DNA of 64,000 bases from positions 6,234,001 through 6,298,000 of the forward strand of contig NZ_CP023747.1 in NCBI RefSeq assembly GCF_008704995.1, in the 5' to 3' direction. Each line of letters opens with the position of its first letter. Position 1 is the stretch's first letter. Positions 44,068 to 52,645 of the stretch are shown one piece after another. Under the pieces are notes generated by a model. That model was not told the origin of the DNA. It saw only the letters and a list, made by a program, of their open reading frames with translations, and ran no database searches. This DNA comes from Streptomyces nodosus. GTDB taxonomy: Bacteria; Actinomycetota; Actinomycetes; Streptomycetales; Streptomycetaceae. The translations under genes and the position numbers were made by a program.

Positions 44068-44889
44068 CTACCCCACCTTCCGCGCCAGCCCGGCGACGAT
44101 GAGGTGCTCCCAGACGGTGAGTTCCCGTTCGCCGCCGGAGCTCCACGGGCCGTCGACCGGCTCGGGACGCCACAGGGGGGCGGGGACGATCCCGGGGCCG
44201 AGGATCTCCAGGCCCTCCAGCAGGGATTCGATCTCCTCGTCGGTGCGCCACCGGCCGCGGCCGAACGTCTCCTGGAGGACCCTCTCGGCCTCCGCCGTCT
44301 CCGGGTTGTCGCCGGACCGGAAGTGGCTGACGAAGAAGTAGCTCCCGGAAGGCACCTGGTCGCGCCAGTGGCGGACGATCGCGGCCGGGTCCTCCTCGTC
44401 GTTGACGTGGTGCAGGACGGCGCTGAACATGACGGCGACGGGACGATCGAAGTCGATCAGTTCCAGGGTGTCCGGGTGGGTACGGATGCCCTCGGGGTCG
44501 CGCACATCGGCCGGGACGACCCGGGTCCGGTCGTTCTCCTCCAGCAGCGCCCGGCCGTGGACCAGCACCTGGGGGTCGTTGTCGACGTATACGACCCGGG
44601 ACTCCGGGGCGTGCCGCTGCGCGACCTGGTGGACGTTGTCGACGGTCGGCAGGCCGCTGCCCAGGTCGATGAACTGCCGTACGCCGGTGGTCGTCGTGAT
44701 CTCCCTGACCGCCCGCGTCAGGGCCGCGCGGTTGGCGAAGGCGATCGCCACCGAACCGGGAAGGTCGCGTGTGAACACATCGCCGACCTCCCGGTCCACG
44801 GCGTAGTTGTCCTTGCCGCCGAGGAGGTAGTCGTAGACACGGGCGATGCTGGGCCTGGTGGAGTCGATGGAGAAGCCGTCATCCCTCAT
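44068..44889 (-). CDS. DUF574 SAM-dependent methyltransferase
   Basis: 273 aa, Methyltransf_19/DUF574 family, which is expanded in Streptomyces. The N-terminal STRPSIARVYDYLLGGKDNYAVDREVG signature, the SAM site QFIDLGSGLPT, VVYVDNDPQV and the VMFSAVLHHV region are present. Substrate unknown. ATG at 44889 sits 9 bases after GGAAGG; an alternative ATG at 44898 touches the RBS. Confidence 0.9.
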   Translation of the reverse strand: MRDDGFSIDSTRPSIARVYDYLLGGKDNYAVDREVGDVFTRDLPGSVAIAFANRAALTRAVREITTTTGVRQFIDLGSGLPTVDNVHQVAQRHAPESRVVYVDNDPQVLVHGRALLEENDRTRVVPADVRDPEGIRTHPDTLELIDFDRPVAVMFSAVLHHVNDEEDPAAIVRHWRDQVPSGSYFFVSHFRSGDNPETAEAERVLQETFGRGRWRTDEEIESLLEGLEILGPGIVPAPLWRPEPVDGPWSSGGERELTVWEHLIVAGLARKVG

Positions 44890-45017
44890 GACGGCCATCC
44901 TTCCCCGGACCGCCGCCCGCCGACCACCGCTTCGGGAACCTCGGGCGGAGGCTCCGGTACGGGGTTCGGCGGAGGGAGGGCGGTTGGTCCCTGGGGGGTC
45001 CGGGGTCGTGGCCGATC

Positions 45018-45031
45018 TATAGTCGGGGTCA
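45018..45031 (+). promoter_or_regulatory. -10 TATAGT directly before a start codon
   Basis: TATAGT at 45018-45023 is followed 7 bases later by the ATG, so transcription would start at or next to the start codon, giving a leaderless mRNA. No clear -35 is visible. Confidence 0.45.
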
Positions 45032-45636
45032 TGAGCCGTTGGAGGGACCTGACCGGGGAGACGTCCGGGGAGGACTACGCCGCGCGGTTCGCGGCCCTGG
45101 CCCGTAGTGGGAAGGACGTGCACGGCGAGGCGCGGTTCTGCGCGGCCCTTCTGCCTGCCGGGGCGCGGGTGCTGGACGCCGGATGCGGTACCGGACGGGT
45201 GATGATCCGGCTCGCGGAGCTGGGGTACGACTGCGTCGGCGTGGATCTCGACGCCTCGATGCTGGCCGTGGCGCGGCAGCAGGCGCCGGAACTGTCCTGG
45301 TACCAGGCCGACCTGGCGGAGTTCGAGCCGCGACGGCTCGGTGTCTCTCCGGACTTCGATCTCGTGGTCGCGGCCGGCAACATATTTCCGCTGCTCGCCG
45401 CCGGCACCGAGGCCACGGTGGTCCAGCGCCTGACCGCGGCCCTGCGTCCGGGCGGTCTGCTGGTCGCCGGCTTCGGCCTGGACGAAGCCCATCTGCCGGT
45501 GCCGCCCGGCATCACGCTGTCCGAGTACGACGACTGCTGTGCCGCAGCCGGCCTCACCCTCGTCGACCGCTTCGCCACCTGGGACGCCGACCCCTACCAG
45601 GGCGGCGGCTATGCCGTCAGCGTCCACCGTCGGTGA
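45031..45636 (+). CDS. class I SAM-dependent methyltransferase
   Basis: 201 aa, Methyltransf_11/25 type. VLDAGCGTGRVMIRLAELG (SAM motif I), VGVDLDASMLAVAR (acidic residue binding the ribose), FDLVVAAGNIF (motif II) and LRPGGLLVAGF (motif III) are present. Substrate unknown. Starts at ATG 45031; only a weak CGGGG precedes it, consistent with a leaderless transcript. Confidence 0.88.
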   Translation: MSRWRDLTGETSGEDYAARFAALARSGKDVHGEARFCAALLPAGARVLDAGCGTGRVMIRLAELGYDCVGVDLDASMLAVARQQAPELSWYQADLAEFEPRRLGVSPDFDLVVAAGNIFPLLAAGTEATVVQRLTAALRPGGLLVAGFGLDEAHLPVPPGITLSEYDDCCAAAGLTLVDRFATWDADPYQGGGYAVSVHRR

Positions 45637-45753
45637 GGACGCACGGGTCTTTCCAGATGTGACGGGGGCGACGGCTGTGGCGTGACACACGAGCGTGTGT
45701 CCACGAGCCGCCCTGTGCCGGTGGTCACGTCGCAGCCGCCTCCTGCAATTTGC

Positions 45754-45765
45754 TAGGACGTCCTA
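45754..45765. promoter_or_regulatory. 12-base palindrome upstream of icmF
   Basis: TAGGACGTCCTA, perfect, followed directly by an overlapping TACTAT that may be the -10 box (45764-45769). It lies 46 bases before the icmF start and is a likely repressor site. Confidence 0.6.
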
Positions 45766-45811
45766 CTATCTCTGTAGTCAGCATTCCCCCGGCCCGCCTG
45801 GGAAGGCCTCC

Positions 45812-48800
45812 ATGAGCGATCTGCACCGTCCCGTGCACCCCGTCCGTCTGGTCACCGCTTCGGCCCTGTTCGACGGACACGACGCCTCGATCAACATCAT
45901 GCGGCGGATCTTCCAGTCGCAGGGCGCCGAGGTGATCCACCTCGGACACAACCGTTCGGTGCAGGAGGTCGTGGACGCCGCGCTGGAGGAGGACGCGCAC
46001 GGCGTGGCGGTCTCGTCCTACCAGGGCGGACACATCGAGTACTTCGAGTACCTGGTCGAGTCGCTGCGCGCACAGGGCGCGGACCACATCCATGTGGTGG
46101 GCGGCGGCGGCGGTGTGATCGTTCCCGACGAGATCACCCGGCTGCGCAGGAGCGGGGTGACCATCTTCTCCCCCGAGGACGGCCAGCGGATGGGGCTCGC
46201 CGGGATGGTCAACTCGGTCGTGAAGGAATGCGACTTCGACCTCTGGGACAGCAAGCCGACCGAGGCCGCCGCGGTCCTGGCCGGCGACCGGTTCGCCGTC
46301 GCCCGCGCCATCACCGGGGCGGAGCTCGGCAAGCTGCCCGAGGACGTCCTGGGGCAGCTGCGCGCCGCCGCGGCGGCCCGGGTCACCCCGACCCTCGGCA
46401 TCACCGGCACCGGTGGCTCCGGAAAGTCGTCCCTCACGGACGAGCTGGTCCGCCGGTTCCGCGTCGACCAGCAGGACAAGCTGCGGATCGCGGTGATCGC
46501 CGTCGACCCCACCCGTCGTCGCGGCGGTGGCGCGCTGCTCGGTGACCGGATCCGGATGAACTCGCTCGACGGGAACCGGGTCTTCTTCCGGAGCCTGGCC
46601 ACCCGCGGCAGCCGGGAGCTGCCCGAACACCTCCCCGATGTGATCGATGTGGTCAAGGCCGCCGGGTTCGACCTGGTGATCGTGGAGACACCGGGCATCG
46701 GTCAGGGCGACGCGGCGATCGTGCCGTATGTGGACACCTCCCTGTATGTGATGACCCCCGAGTTCGGCGCGGCCTCACAGCTGGAGAAGATCGACATGCT
46801 CGACTTCGCCGACGTCGTGGCGATCAACAAGTTCGAGCGGCGCGGCGCCAAGGACGCCATGCGCGATGTCGGCCGCCAACTGGTACGCAACCGCGAGGCG
46901 TTCGGCAAGCGGCCGGAGGAGATGCCGGTGTTCGGCACCTCGGCCGCCACCTTCCACGACGACGGTGTCACCGCGCTCTACCAGTATCTGCGGGCCGCCC
47001 TGGCCGAGAAGGGGCTGCCGCTGGCCGAGGGCACCCTGGCGCCGGTCGAGGTGCGCCACTCGTCCGGTATCCGGCAGGTGGTTCCCGCGGAGCGGGTGCG
47101 CTATCTCGCCGAGATCGCCGGCACGGTCCGCGGCTACCACACCGAGACCGGGCTACTGGCCGAGGCCGCCCGGCGGGTGCAGCGTCTGGACCTGGTCAAG
47201 GACGAGCTGGACCGGGCCGGTTCCGAACCGGGCGGCGTGGAGTCGCTGCTCGCGGAGGCCCGCAGGCAGCTCCCGCACGACCTCGCGGACCAGATCGCCG
47301 GCTGGCCCGCCGTCGTGGCGTCCTACTCCGGTGACGAACAGGTCGTGAAGGTCCGGGACAAGGAGATCCGCACCGCGCTGACCCGTGAGTCCCTCTCGGG
47401 CAACAGGATCCCCCGCGTCGCGCTGCCCGCGTTCACGGACCACGGGGAACTGGTGCGGTTCTGGCGCCGGGAGAACCTGCCCGGCTACTTCCCCTTCACC
47501 GCCGGTGTGTTCCCGTTCAAGCGGGACGGGGAGGACCCGGCGCGGATGTTCGCCGGAGAGGGCGATCCGTTCCGCACCAACCGGCGGTTCAAGCTGCTCT
47601 CCGAGGACCAGCCCGCCACCCGGCTGTCCACCGCGTTCGACTCGGTGACCCTGTACGGCCGTGACCCCGGTGAACGCCCCGACATCTACGGCAAGGTCGG
47701 CACCTCCGGCGTCTCGGTCGCGACCCTGGACGACATGAAGGCGCTCTACGACGGCTTCGACCTGGTCGCGCCGACGACCTCGGTGTCGATGACGATCAAC
47801 GGCCCGGCCCCCGCCGTGCTGGCCTTCTTCCTGAACACCGCCATCGACCAGCAGACGGAGAAGTTCCGCGCCGCCGAGGGCCGAGACCCCTCGCCCGAAG
47901 AGGCGGCAGGGCTGCGCGCGCACGCACTCGCCCATGTGCGCGGCACGGTGCAGGCCGACATCCTGAAGGAGGACCAGGGCCAGAACACCTGCCTGTTCTC
48001 CACCGAGTTCTCCCTGCGGATGATGGCCGACATCCAGGAGTGGTTCATCGCCCACAAGGTCCGCAACTTCTACTCGGTGTCGATCTCGGGCTACCACATC
48101 GCCGAGGCCGGCGCGAACCCGATCAGCCAGCTGGCTTTCACCCTGGCCAACGGATTCACCTATGTAGAGGCCTATCTGGCCCGGGGCATGCACATCGACG
48201 ACTTCGCCCCCAACCTGTCGTTCTTCTTCTCCAACGGCATGGACCCGGAGTACTCGGTGCTGGGCCGGGTCGCCCGCCGCATCTGGGCCGTCGCGATGAA
48301 GGAGAAGTACGGCGCCAACGAGCGGTCCCAGAAGCTGAAGTACCACGTGCAGACCTCCGGACGCTCGCTGCACGCCCAGGAGATGGACTTCAACGACATC
48401 CGCACCACCCTCCAGGCGCTGATCGCCATCTACGACAACGCCAACTCGCTGCACACCAACGCCTACGACGAGGCCGTCACCACCCCCACCGAGGAATCGG
48501 TCCGCCGGGCCCTGGCGATCCAGCTGATCATCAACCGCGAGTGGGGCCTGGCGATGAACGAGAACCCCCTCCAGGGCTCGTTCATCATCGACCAGCTCAC
48601 CGATCTGGTGGAGGAGGCGGTGCTCGCCGAGTTCGACCGGATCAACGAACGCGGCGGTGTGCTCGGCGCGATGGAGACCGGCTACCAGCGCGGCCGCATC
48701 CAGGACGAGTCCATGCTCTACGAGCAGCGCAAGCACGACGGCAGCCTGCCCATCATCGGTGTCAACACCTTCCGCAACCCCCACGCGGACACCGCCGAGC

Positions 48801-49042
48801 CCGGCGCCATCGAGCTGGCGCGTGCCACCACGGAGGAGAAGCAGTCCCAGCTGCGGCGCGTCCTCGACTTCCAGGACCACCACCGCGACCAGGCCCATGC
48901 CGCGCTGGCGGCCCTGAGGGACGCGGCCGTCAGCGGCCGCAACGCGTTCGCCGTCCTCATGGACGCGGCCCGGGTCTGCTCGCTCCAGCAGATCACGGAG
49001 GCGTTCTTCGAGGTGGGCGGCCAGTACCGCCGCAACGTCTGA
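45812..49042 (+). CDS. icmF: fused isobutyryl-CoA mutase / G-protein chaperone
   Basis: 1076 aa. Residues 10-145 are the B12-binding domain (FDGHDASINIMRR with the cobalt-ligating His23, and GGGGG further on). About 190-460 is a MeaB-like GTPase (P-loop GTGGSGKSS near 200, then AVDPTRRRGGGALLGDRIRM and ETPGIGQGD). About 540-1076 is the mutase barrel and C-terminal part. RPDIYGKVGTSGVS and KYHVQTSGRSLHAQE are IcmF-type signatures, distinct from methylmalonyl-CoA mutase. It interconverts isobutyryl-CoA and n-butyryl-CoA (and related acyl-CoAs) using adenosylcobalamin, with the GTPase part protecting the cofactor. GGAAGG lies 6 bases before the ATG. Single-gene unit. Confidence 0.95.
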   Translation: MSDLHRPVHPVRLVTASALFDGHDASINIMRRIFQSQGAEVIHLGHNRSVQEVVDAALEEDAHGVAVSSYQGGHIEYFEYLVESLRAQGADHIHVVGGGGGVIVPDEITRLRRSGVTIFSPEDGQRMGLAGMVNSVVKECDFDLWDSKPTEAAAVLAGDRFAVARAITGAELGKLPEDVLGQLRAAAAARVTPTLGITGTGGSGKSSLTDELVRRFRVDQQDKLRIAVIAVDPTRRRGGGALLGDRIRMNSLDGNRVFFRSLATRGSRELPEHLPDVIDVVKAAGFDLVIVETPGIGQGDAAIVPYVDTSLYVMTPEFGAASQLEKIDMLDFADVVAINKFERRGAKDAMRDVGRQLVRNREAFGKRPEEMPVFGTSAATFHDDGVTALYQYLRAALAEKGLPLAEGTLAPVEVRHSSGIRQVVPAERVRYLAEIAGTVRGYHTETGLLAEAARRVQRLDLVKDELDRAGSEPGGVESLLAEARRQLPHDLADQIAGWPAVVASYSGDEQVVKVRDKEIRTALTRESLSGNRIPRVALPAFTDHGELVRFWRRENLPGYFPFTAGVFPFKRDGEDPARMFAGEGDPFRTNRRFKLLSEDQPATRLSTAFDSVTLYGRDPGERPDIYGKVGTSGVSVATLDDMKALYDGFDLVAPTTSVSMTINGPAPAVLAFFLNTAIDQQTEKFRAAEGRDPSPEEAAGLRAHALAHVRGTVQADILKEDQGQNTCLFSTEFSLRMMADIQEWFIAHKVRNFYSVSISGYHIAEAGANPISQLAFTLANGFTYVEAYLARGMHIDDFAPNLSFFFSNGMDPEYSVLGRVARRIWAVAMKEKYGANERSQKLKYHVQTSGRSLHAQEMDFNDIRTTLQALIAIYDNANSLHTNAYDEAVTTPTEESVRRALAIQLIINREWGLAMNENPLQGSFIIDQLTDLVEEAVLAEFDRINERGGVLGAMETGYQRGRIQDESMLYEQRKHDGSLPIIGVNTFRNPHADTAEPGAIELARATTEEKQSQLRRVLDFQDHHRDQAHAALAALRDAAVSGRNAFAVLMDAARVCSLQQITEAFFEVGGQYRRNV

Positions 49043-49065
49043 CCGGTCCGGCCGACGGCCGCCGC

Positions 49066-49097
49066 CCGCACCCCGCTCCGCAGTGAGCGGGGTGCGG
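49066..49097 (+). terminator. icmF terminator
   Basis: A 13-bp perfect stem (CCGCACCCCGCTC and complement) around a 6-base loop, 23 bases past the stop. Confidence 0.85.
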
Positions 49098-49198
49098 CGT
49101 CCGTTGCCCGGGAAACTCCGCGCAACCCCTATGTGCCGGCGTGCCCGGTCCAGTTGACTGGAACGAAGCGCCGAGACCGTCTCCGGAGGGGGAGCCAC

Positions 49199-50290
49199 GT
49201 GAGTTTCGGGGGACAGGATCCGTATCAGCCGCCGTGGCCGCCGAACAGCGGACCCTATCCACCGCCGCCACCGCCGCCACCGCCGAACACCGGACCGTAT
49301 CCACCGCCGCCAACGCCGGGTCCGGGACCGTACGGCCCTCCGCCCGGGTGGGGGCCGCCCTACGTCCCGCCCCAGCCGGTTCCGTTCCCGTACGGTCCGC
49401 CGCTTCCCCGCCCCTCCTTCTGGCAGCGGCTGCGCCACGACGAATGGCCGACGCTCGGTCAGGCTCTCAGGGGTGGACGGCACCGGATCCACGGGTGTGT
49501 GTGGGCGGTGATCCTTTTCCCGTGCACCTGGATGGTGACCCTGCCGTTGCTGACGGGCTACGCGGTGCTCCGGTCGGCCCGCACCAGGGCACGGCGGATC
49601 TTCCCGACGGGGCACCGCCGCATCATGGACCCGGAGGTGATGCGGGTGCAGCGGGTGCGCGCCTGGACCGCTGTCGTCGTCTCGTTGTTCATTCTGCTCG
49701 TGTACGGCAAGCCGGACGACTTCACCGAGGCCCAGACGCAGTTCTGGCTGCGGCCGGTCATCACCCCGTGGCTGCTCCTGTTCAGCGCCCCCGCCGTGGT
49801 AGCGGTGCTCTACGCGTCGGCCTCGCCGGAAGCGAAGCGGGCCATGCGGCCGTGCCTGCGCCGTGCCGGGCGGTCGGCGCTGTGGTACGTCGGCGTGGTC
49901 ACCCTGATCCCACTGCTCTTCGTGGGGTGTGTCCTGACCTTGACGGCGGTGGAGCGCAATCCGGCCGAACTGTTCTATCTGGTGCCCTTCCTCTACCTCG
50001 CCGTGCTCATCGGCATGGTCTGGGCCGTGCTGTTCCTCGTGTTCGCCTCCGGCTCCGCCGTACGCAGCGGGTTCAACACCTCGGAGGTGCACGCCGCGCT
50101 GCCCGCGCTCCTGACCGGCCTCCTGGTCTGGGAGCTGACGGGCATCAGCCTGGCGATGGGCGGCCTGCCGCCGGGTCCGCCGCTGATCCGGATCGCGGCC
50201 CTGGTCGGCGGTCCCGCCTCGGTGACCGCCGTCGCCTGGTGGGAGATCCACCGGCTGCGCACCCGCCACGGGGTGACGCTGCGTGCCTAG
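49199..50290 (+). CDS. polytopic membrane protein with Pro-rich N-terminus
   Basis: 363 aa. Residues 1-75 are Pro/Gly/Tyr-rich and cytoplasmic (PPPPPPPPNTGPY-type runs). From about 95, roughly seven membrane helices follow, for example CVWAVILFPCTWMVTLPLL, AWTAVVVSLFILLVYG, WLLLFSAPAVVAVLYA and LVPFLYLAVLIGMVWAVLFLVF. Function unknown. The GTG at 49199 follows GGAGGGGGAG; an upstream in-frame extension is possible but less well supported. Confidence 0.75.
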   Translation: MSFGGQDPYQPPWPPNSGPYPPPPPPPPPNTGPYPPPPTPGPGPYGPPPGWGPPYVPPQPVPFPYGPPLPRPSFWQRLRHDEWPTLGQALRGGRHRIHGCVWAVILFPCTWMVTLPLLTGYAVLRSARTRARRIFPTGHRRIMDPEVMRVQRVRAWTAVVVSLFILLVYGKPDDFTEAQTQFWLRPVITPWLLLFSAPAVVAVLYASASPEAKRAMRPCLRRAGRSALWYVGVVTLIPLLFVGCVLTLTAVERNPAELFYLVPFLYLAVLIGMVWAVLFLVFASGSAVRSGFNTSEVHAALPALLTGLLVWELTGISLAMGGLPPGPPLIRIAALVGGPASVTAVAWWEIHRLRTRHGVTLRA

Positions 50291-50333
50291 CACCCCGACG
50301 GGCACTGTGTACGCGGAAAGCTCGCGGGACAGC

Positions 50334-50377
50334 TCCCCCGGAAGACTCGGACCAGCTGTACCAAGTCTCCCGGGGGA
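50334..50377. terminator. terminator between convergent genes
   Basis: A stem of 8 plus 5 pairs with one mismatch (TCCCCCGG-a-AGACT with its complement), 16-base loop. Confidence 0.75.
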
Positions 50378-50398
50378 CGGGTGGGGCCGATCGGGACG

Positions 50399-52525
50399 TC
50401 AGCCGGTGAGCACGGTCAGGCCCTCCGGGGCCGACACGTCCGCCGAACCGTCGGCCCGCACCGTGACGTCCAGGCTTCCTCCGCCGACCTGGAGTCCGCT
50501 GACCGACAGCGGGCCGTAGGCGCGGGCGAAGGCCGGGTTCACCGTGAGGGTGCCCGCGGGGACGTCCGCGGACAGGCCGAGGGCCGACTGGAGCACGAGG
50601 ACCGAGGAGGCGGCCGCCCACGCCTGGGGCCGGCAGGAGGCCGGGTAGGGCGCGGGACGGGGTCCCGCCTCGGTGCCATGTCCTGCGAAGAGTTCCGGCA
50701 GCCGTGCCTCGAAGGCGGCCGAGGCCGTCAGCAGTCCGTCCGCCAGCGACGCCGCGGCGTCCGGGAAGCCGGCCCGGACCAGGCCGTGCACCGCGATCGC
50801 CGTGTCGTGCGGCCAGATCGAACCGATGTGGTAGCCGTACGGGTTGAAGCCCACCGCCGCGCTGCTCAGCGTGCGCAGCCCATGGCCCGCGTCCAGGTCG
50901 GGACCGCTCAGCCGGGCCGCGAGCAGCGCGCTCTCCTCGTCGTTCAGCAGGCCCGTGCCGAGCAGATGACCGAAGCCCGAGGTGACCGAGTCCACCGGCC
51001 TGCCGTCGCCGTCCAGCGCCACCGCCGGGTACGGGCCCTTCTCGTCCTCCACCCAGAAGCGCTCGCGGAAGCGCGCGGCGAGCCCCTCCGCCCACTCCTC
51101 CCACTCGTCGGCCCCCGGGCGGCCGAAGGACCGCAGCAGCGCCGCTCCGCCCCGCGCGGCCTCATAGCCGTAGGCCTGTACCTCGCACAGCGAGACCGGC
51201 GGATGGGCCAGCCGGCCGTCGCGGTGGCGGATGGAGTCGCCGGAGTCCTTCCAGCCCTGATTGGCCAGACCCCGGCCGGTCTGGTCGATGTACTTGAGGA
51301 AGCCGTCGCCGCCGGCGTCCCCGTGGTCGCGCATCCACCTCAGCGCCGACTCGGCGTGCGGCAGCAACTGCTCGACCTGCTCCGGTGCCAGGCCCCAGCG
51401 CCAGGCGTCATGGAGCAGGGTGATCCACAGGGGGGTGGCGTCCACCGTGCCGTAGTACACCGGCGGGAGCGAGAAGGTGTCGCTGTACCCCGCGGTGCCC
51501 CGCCGGACCTCGTGCAGGATCTTGCCCGGCTGCTCCTCGGTGGCCGGGTCGGTGACGCCGCCCTGACGGCGGGCCAGGGTGCGCAGCGTGCCGGCCGCGA
51601 GCTCGGTGCCGAGCGGCAGCAGCATCCGGGCGGCCCAGAGCGAGTCACGGCCGAAGAGCGTCAGGAACCACGGGGCGCCGGCGGCCAGGAACTGGTCGGG
51701 CCGCTCCCCGGGCGACCGGGGGTCGGTCAGGCGCATGCGGTCCAGGTCGGCCAGCGACTGCTCAAGCCACTGGTCCAGGCCCCGGTCGGCGCTGCGCAGG
51801 ACGGGGGTGCGCCACGGCAGGGCGTCGGCCGGGGGCGCCGGGAACTGGTCGCCGTCCGCGTACCCCGCGGTGCAGCGCAGGGTGACCGTCCATGAGGTAC
51901 CGGGGTCCAGGGCGATGTCGTACGACAGCCGGCCCGTCGGCATCTCCAGGGCGTCGGGCGCGGGCTCACTGGTCAGGCGCACGGAGAACCCGTCGTCCGC
52001 CCAGGACAGCTCGCTCCGCCCGGCGTCCGTGGCCTGCGGGGGCATCGTCTCCAGCCGGTGCCCCGACTTGACCTGCTCCATGCCGGCGAGGTCGGTGCCG
52101 ACGGTGACCGTCAGCCGGAAACGGACCGATCGTGTCCCCGCGTTGGTGACCTCCAGGACCTCCTCGAGGCGGCCGGCCGCCGTGGTCCGACGGCGCCGCA
52201 GGGCGACCGCGGGGTCCGCCGTCACCTCTCCGAGCCCCCGCAGGATCGACCGGAAGTCCGCCCCGTCCGCCCCCCGCAGCCCGTGTCCGACCGGCACCAG
52301 CGGGACGCCGTCGGCCGCGACGGTCAGCACGGAGAGCGCCCGGCGGTCGCCGTGGAAGAACCCGTCCGCACCCCCTTCGAAGGCCCCGTTCGCCCGGGAG
52401 ATGACAAAGCTGGGTGCGTACAGCGTGACGACCGCGTCATGCAGGAACGGCTGCAGGCCCTCGGTCACCGGCGGGTACGGCAGGACGGAGCTATTTGTGT
52501 CCGGGGTCTTGACAGTCGTATCCAA
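50399..52525 (-). CDS. glycogen-debranching-type glycosidase
   Basis: 708 aa. N-terminal beta-sandwich glycogen-debranching domain at about 20-235 (LHDAVVTLYAPSFVISRANG, GFFHGDRRALSVL). An (alpha/alpha)6 barrel of amylo-alpha-1,6-glucosidase type spans about 260-640: FLTLFGRDSLWAARMLLPL, GKILHEVRRG, NQGWKDSGDSI, GSIWPHDTAIAVHG. No signal peptide, so intracellular. It probably hydrolyses an imported oligosaccharide, substrate unknown. The likely start is TTG 52525, 10 bases after GAGAGG; an in-frame TTG at 52543 is an alternative. It is divergent from the LacI gene that starts the import operon. Confidence 0.85.
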   Translation of the reverse strand: MDTTVKTPDTNSSVLPYPPVTEGLQPFLHDAVVTLYAPSFVISRANGAFEGGADGFFHGDRRALSVLTVAADGVPLVPVGHGLRGADGADFRSILRGLGEVTADPAVALRRRRTTAAGRLEEVLEVTNAGTRSVRFRLTVTVGTDLAGMEQVKSGHRLETMPPQATDAGRSELSWADDGFSVRLTSEPAPDALEMPTGRLSYDIALDPGTSWTVTLRCTAGYADGDQFPAPPADALPWRTPVLRSADRGLDQWLEQSLADLDRMRLTDPRSPGERPDQFLAAGAPWFLTLFGRDSLWAARMLLPLGTELAAGTLRTLARRQGGVTDPATEEQPGKILHEVRRGTAGYSDTFSLPPVYYGTVDATPLWITLLHDAWRWGLAPEQVEQLLPHAESALRWMRDHGDAGGDGFLKYIDQTGRGLANQGWKDSGDSIRHRDGRLAHPPVSLCEVQAYGYEAARGGAALLRSFGRPGADEWEEWAEGLAARFRERFWVEDEKGPYPAVALDGDGRPVDSVTSGFGHLLGTGLLNDEESALLAARLSGPDLDAGHGLRTLSSAAVGFNPYGYHIGSIWPHDTAIAVHGLVRAGFPDAAASLADGLLTASAAFEARLPELFAGHGTEAGPRPAPYPASCRPQAWAAASSVLVLQSALGLSADVPAGTLTVNPAFARAYGPLSVSGLQVGGGSLDVTVRADGSADVSAPEGLTVLTG

Positions 52526-52645
52526 GGGAGTGGAACCTCTCAACGTTTGATCGTTCCAAAAACACTAAGTCAAACGTCAGAGCGCTGACAATGATTTTGG
52601 AACGCTAAAACCTGCACCTCAGCCCCTTGCACGCCGGAGTTCCCT
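52526..52645. promoter_or_regulatory. divergent operator region, debranching enzyme / LacI
   Basis: 120 bases. CGTTCCAAAA (52552-52561) and TTTTGGAACG (52595-52604) form mirror-image arms 33 bases apart. Between them GTCAG-AGCG-CTGAC (52576-52589) has the AGCGCT core seen in Streptomyces LacI-family operators. TCAACGTTTGA at 52540-52550 overlaps the enzyme's leader. Confidence 0.65.

Noticed and set aside
45812..49042. Methylmalonyl-CoA mutase assignment
   Set aside because: The order B12 domain, GTPase, mutase in one chain and the RPDIYGKVG and HVQTSGRSLHAQE segments identify IcmF instead.
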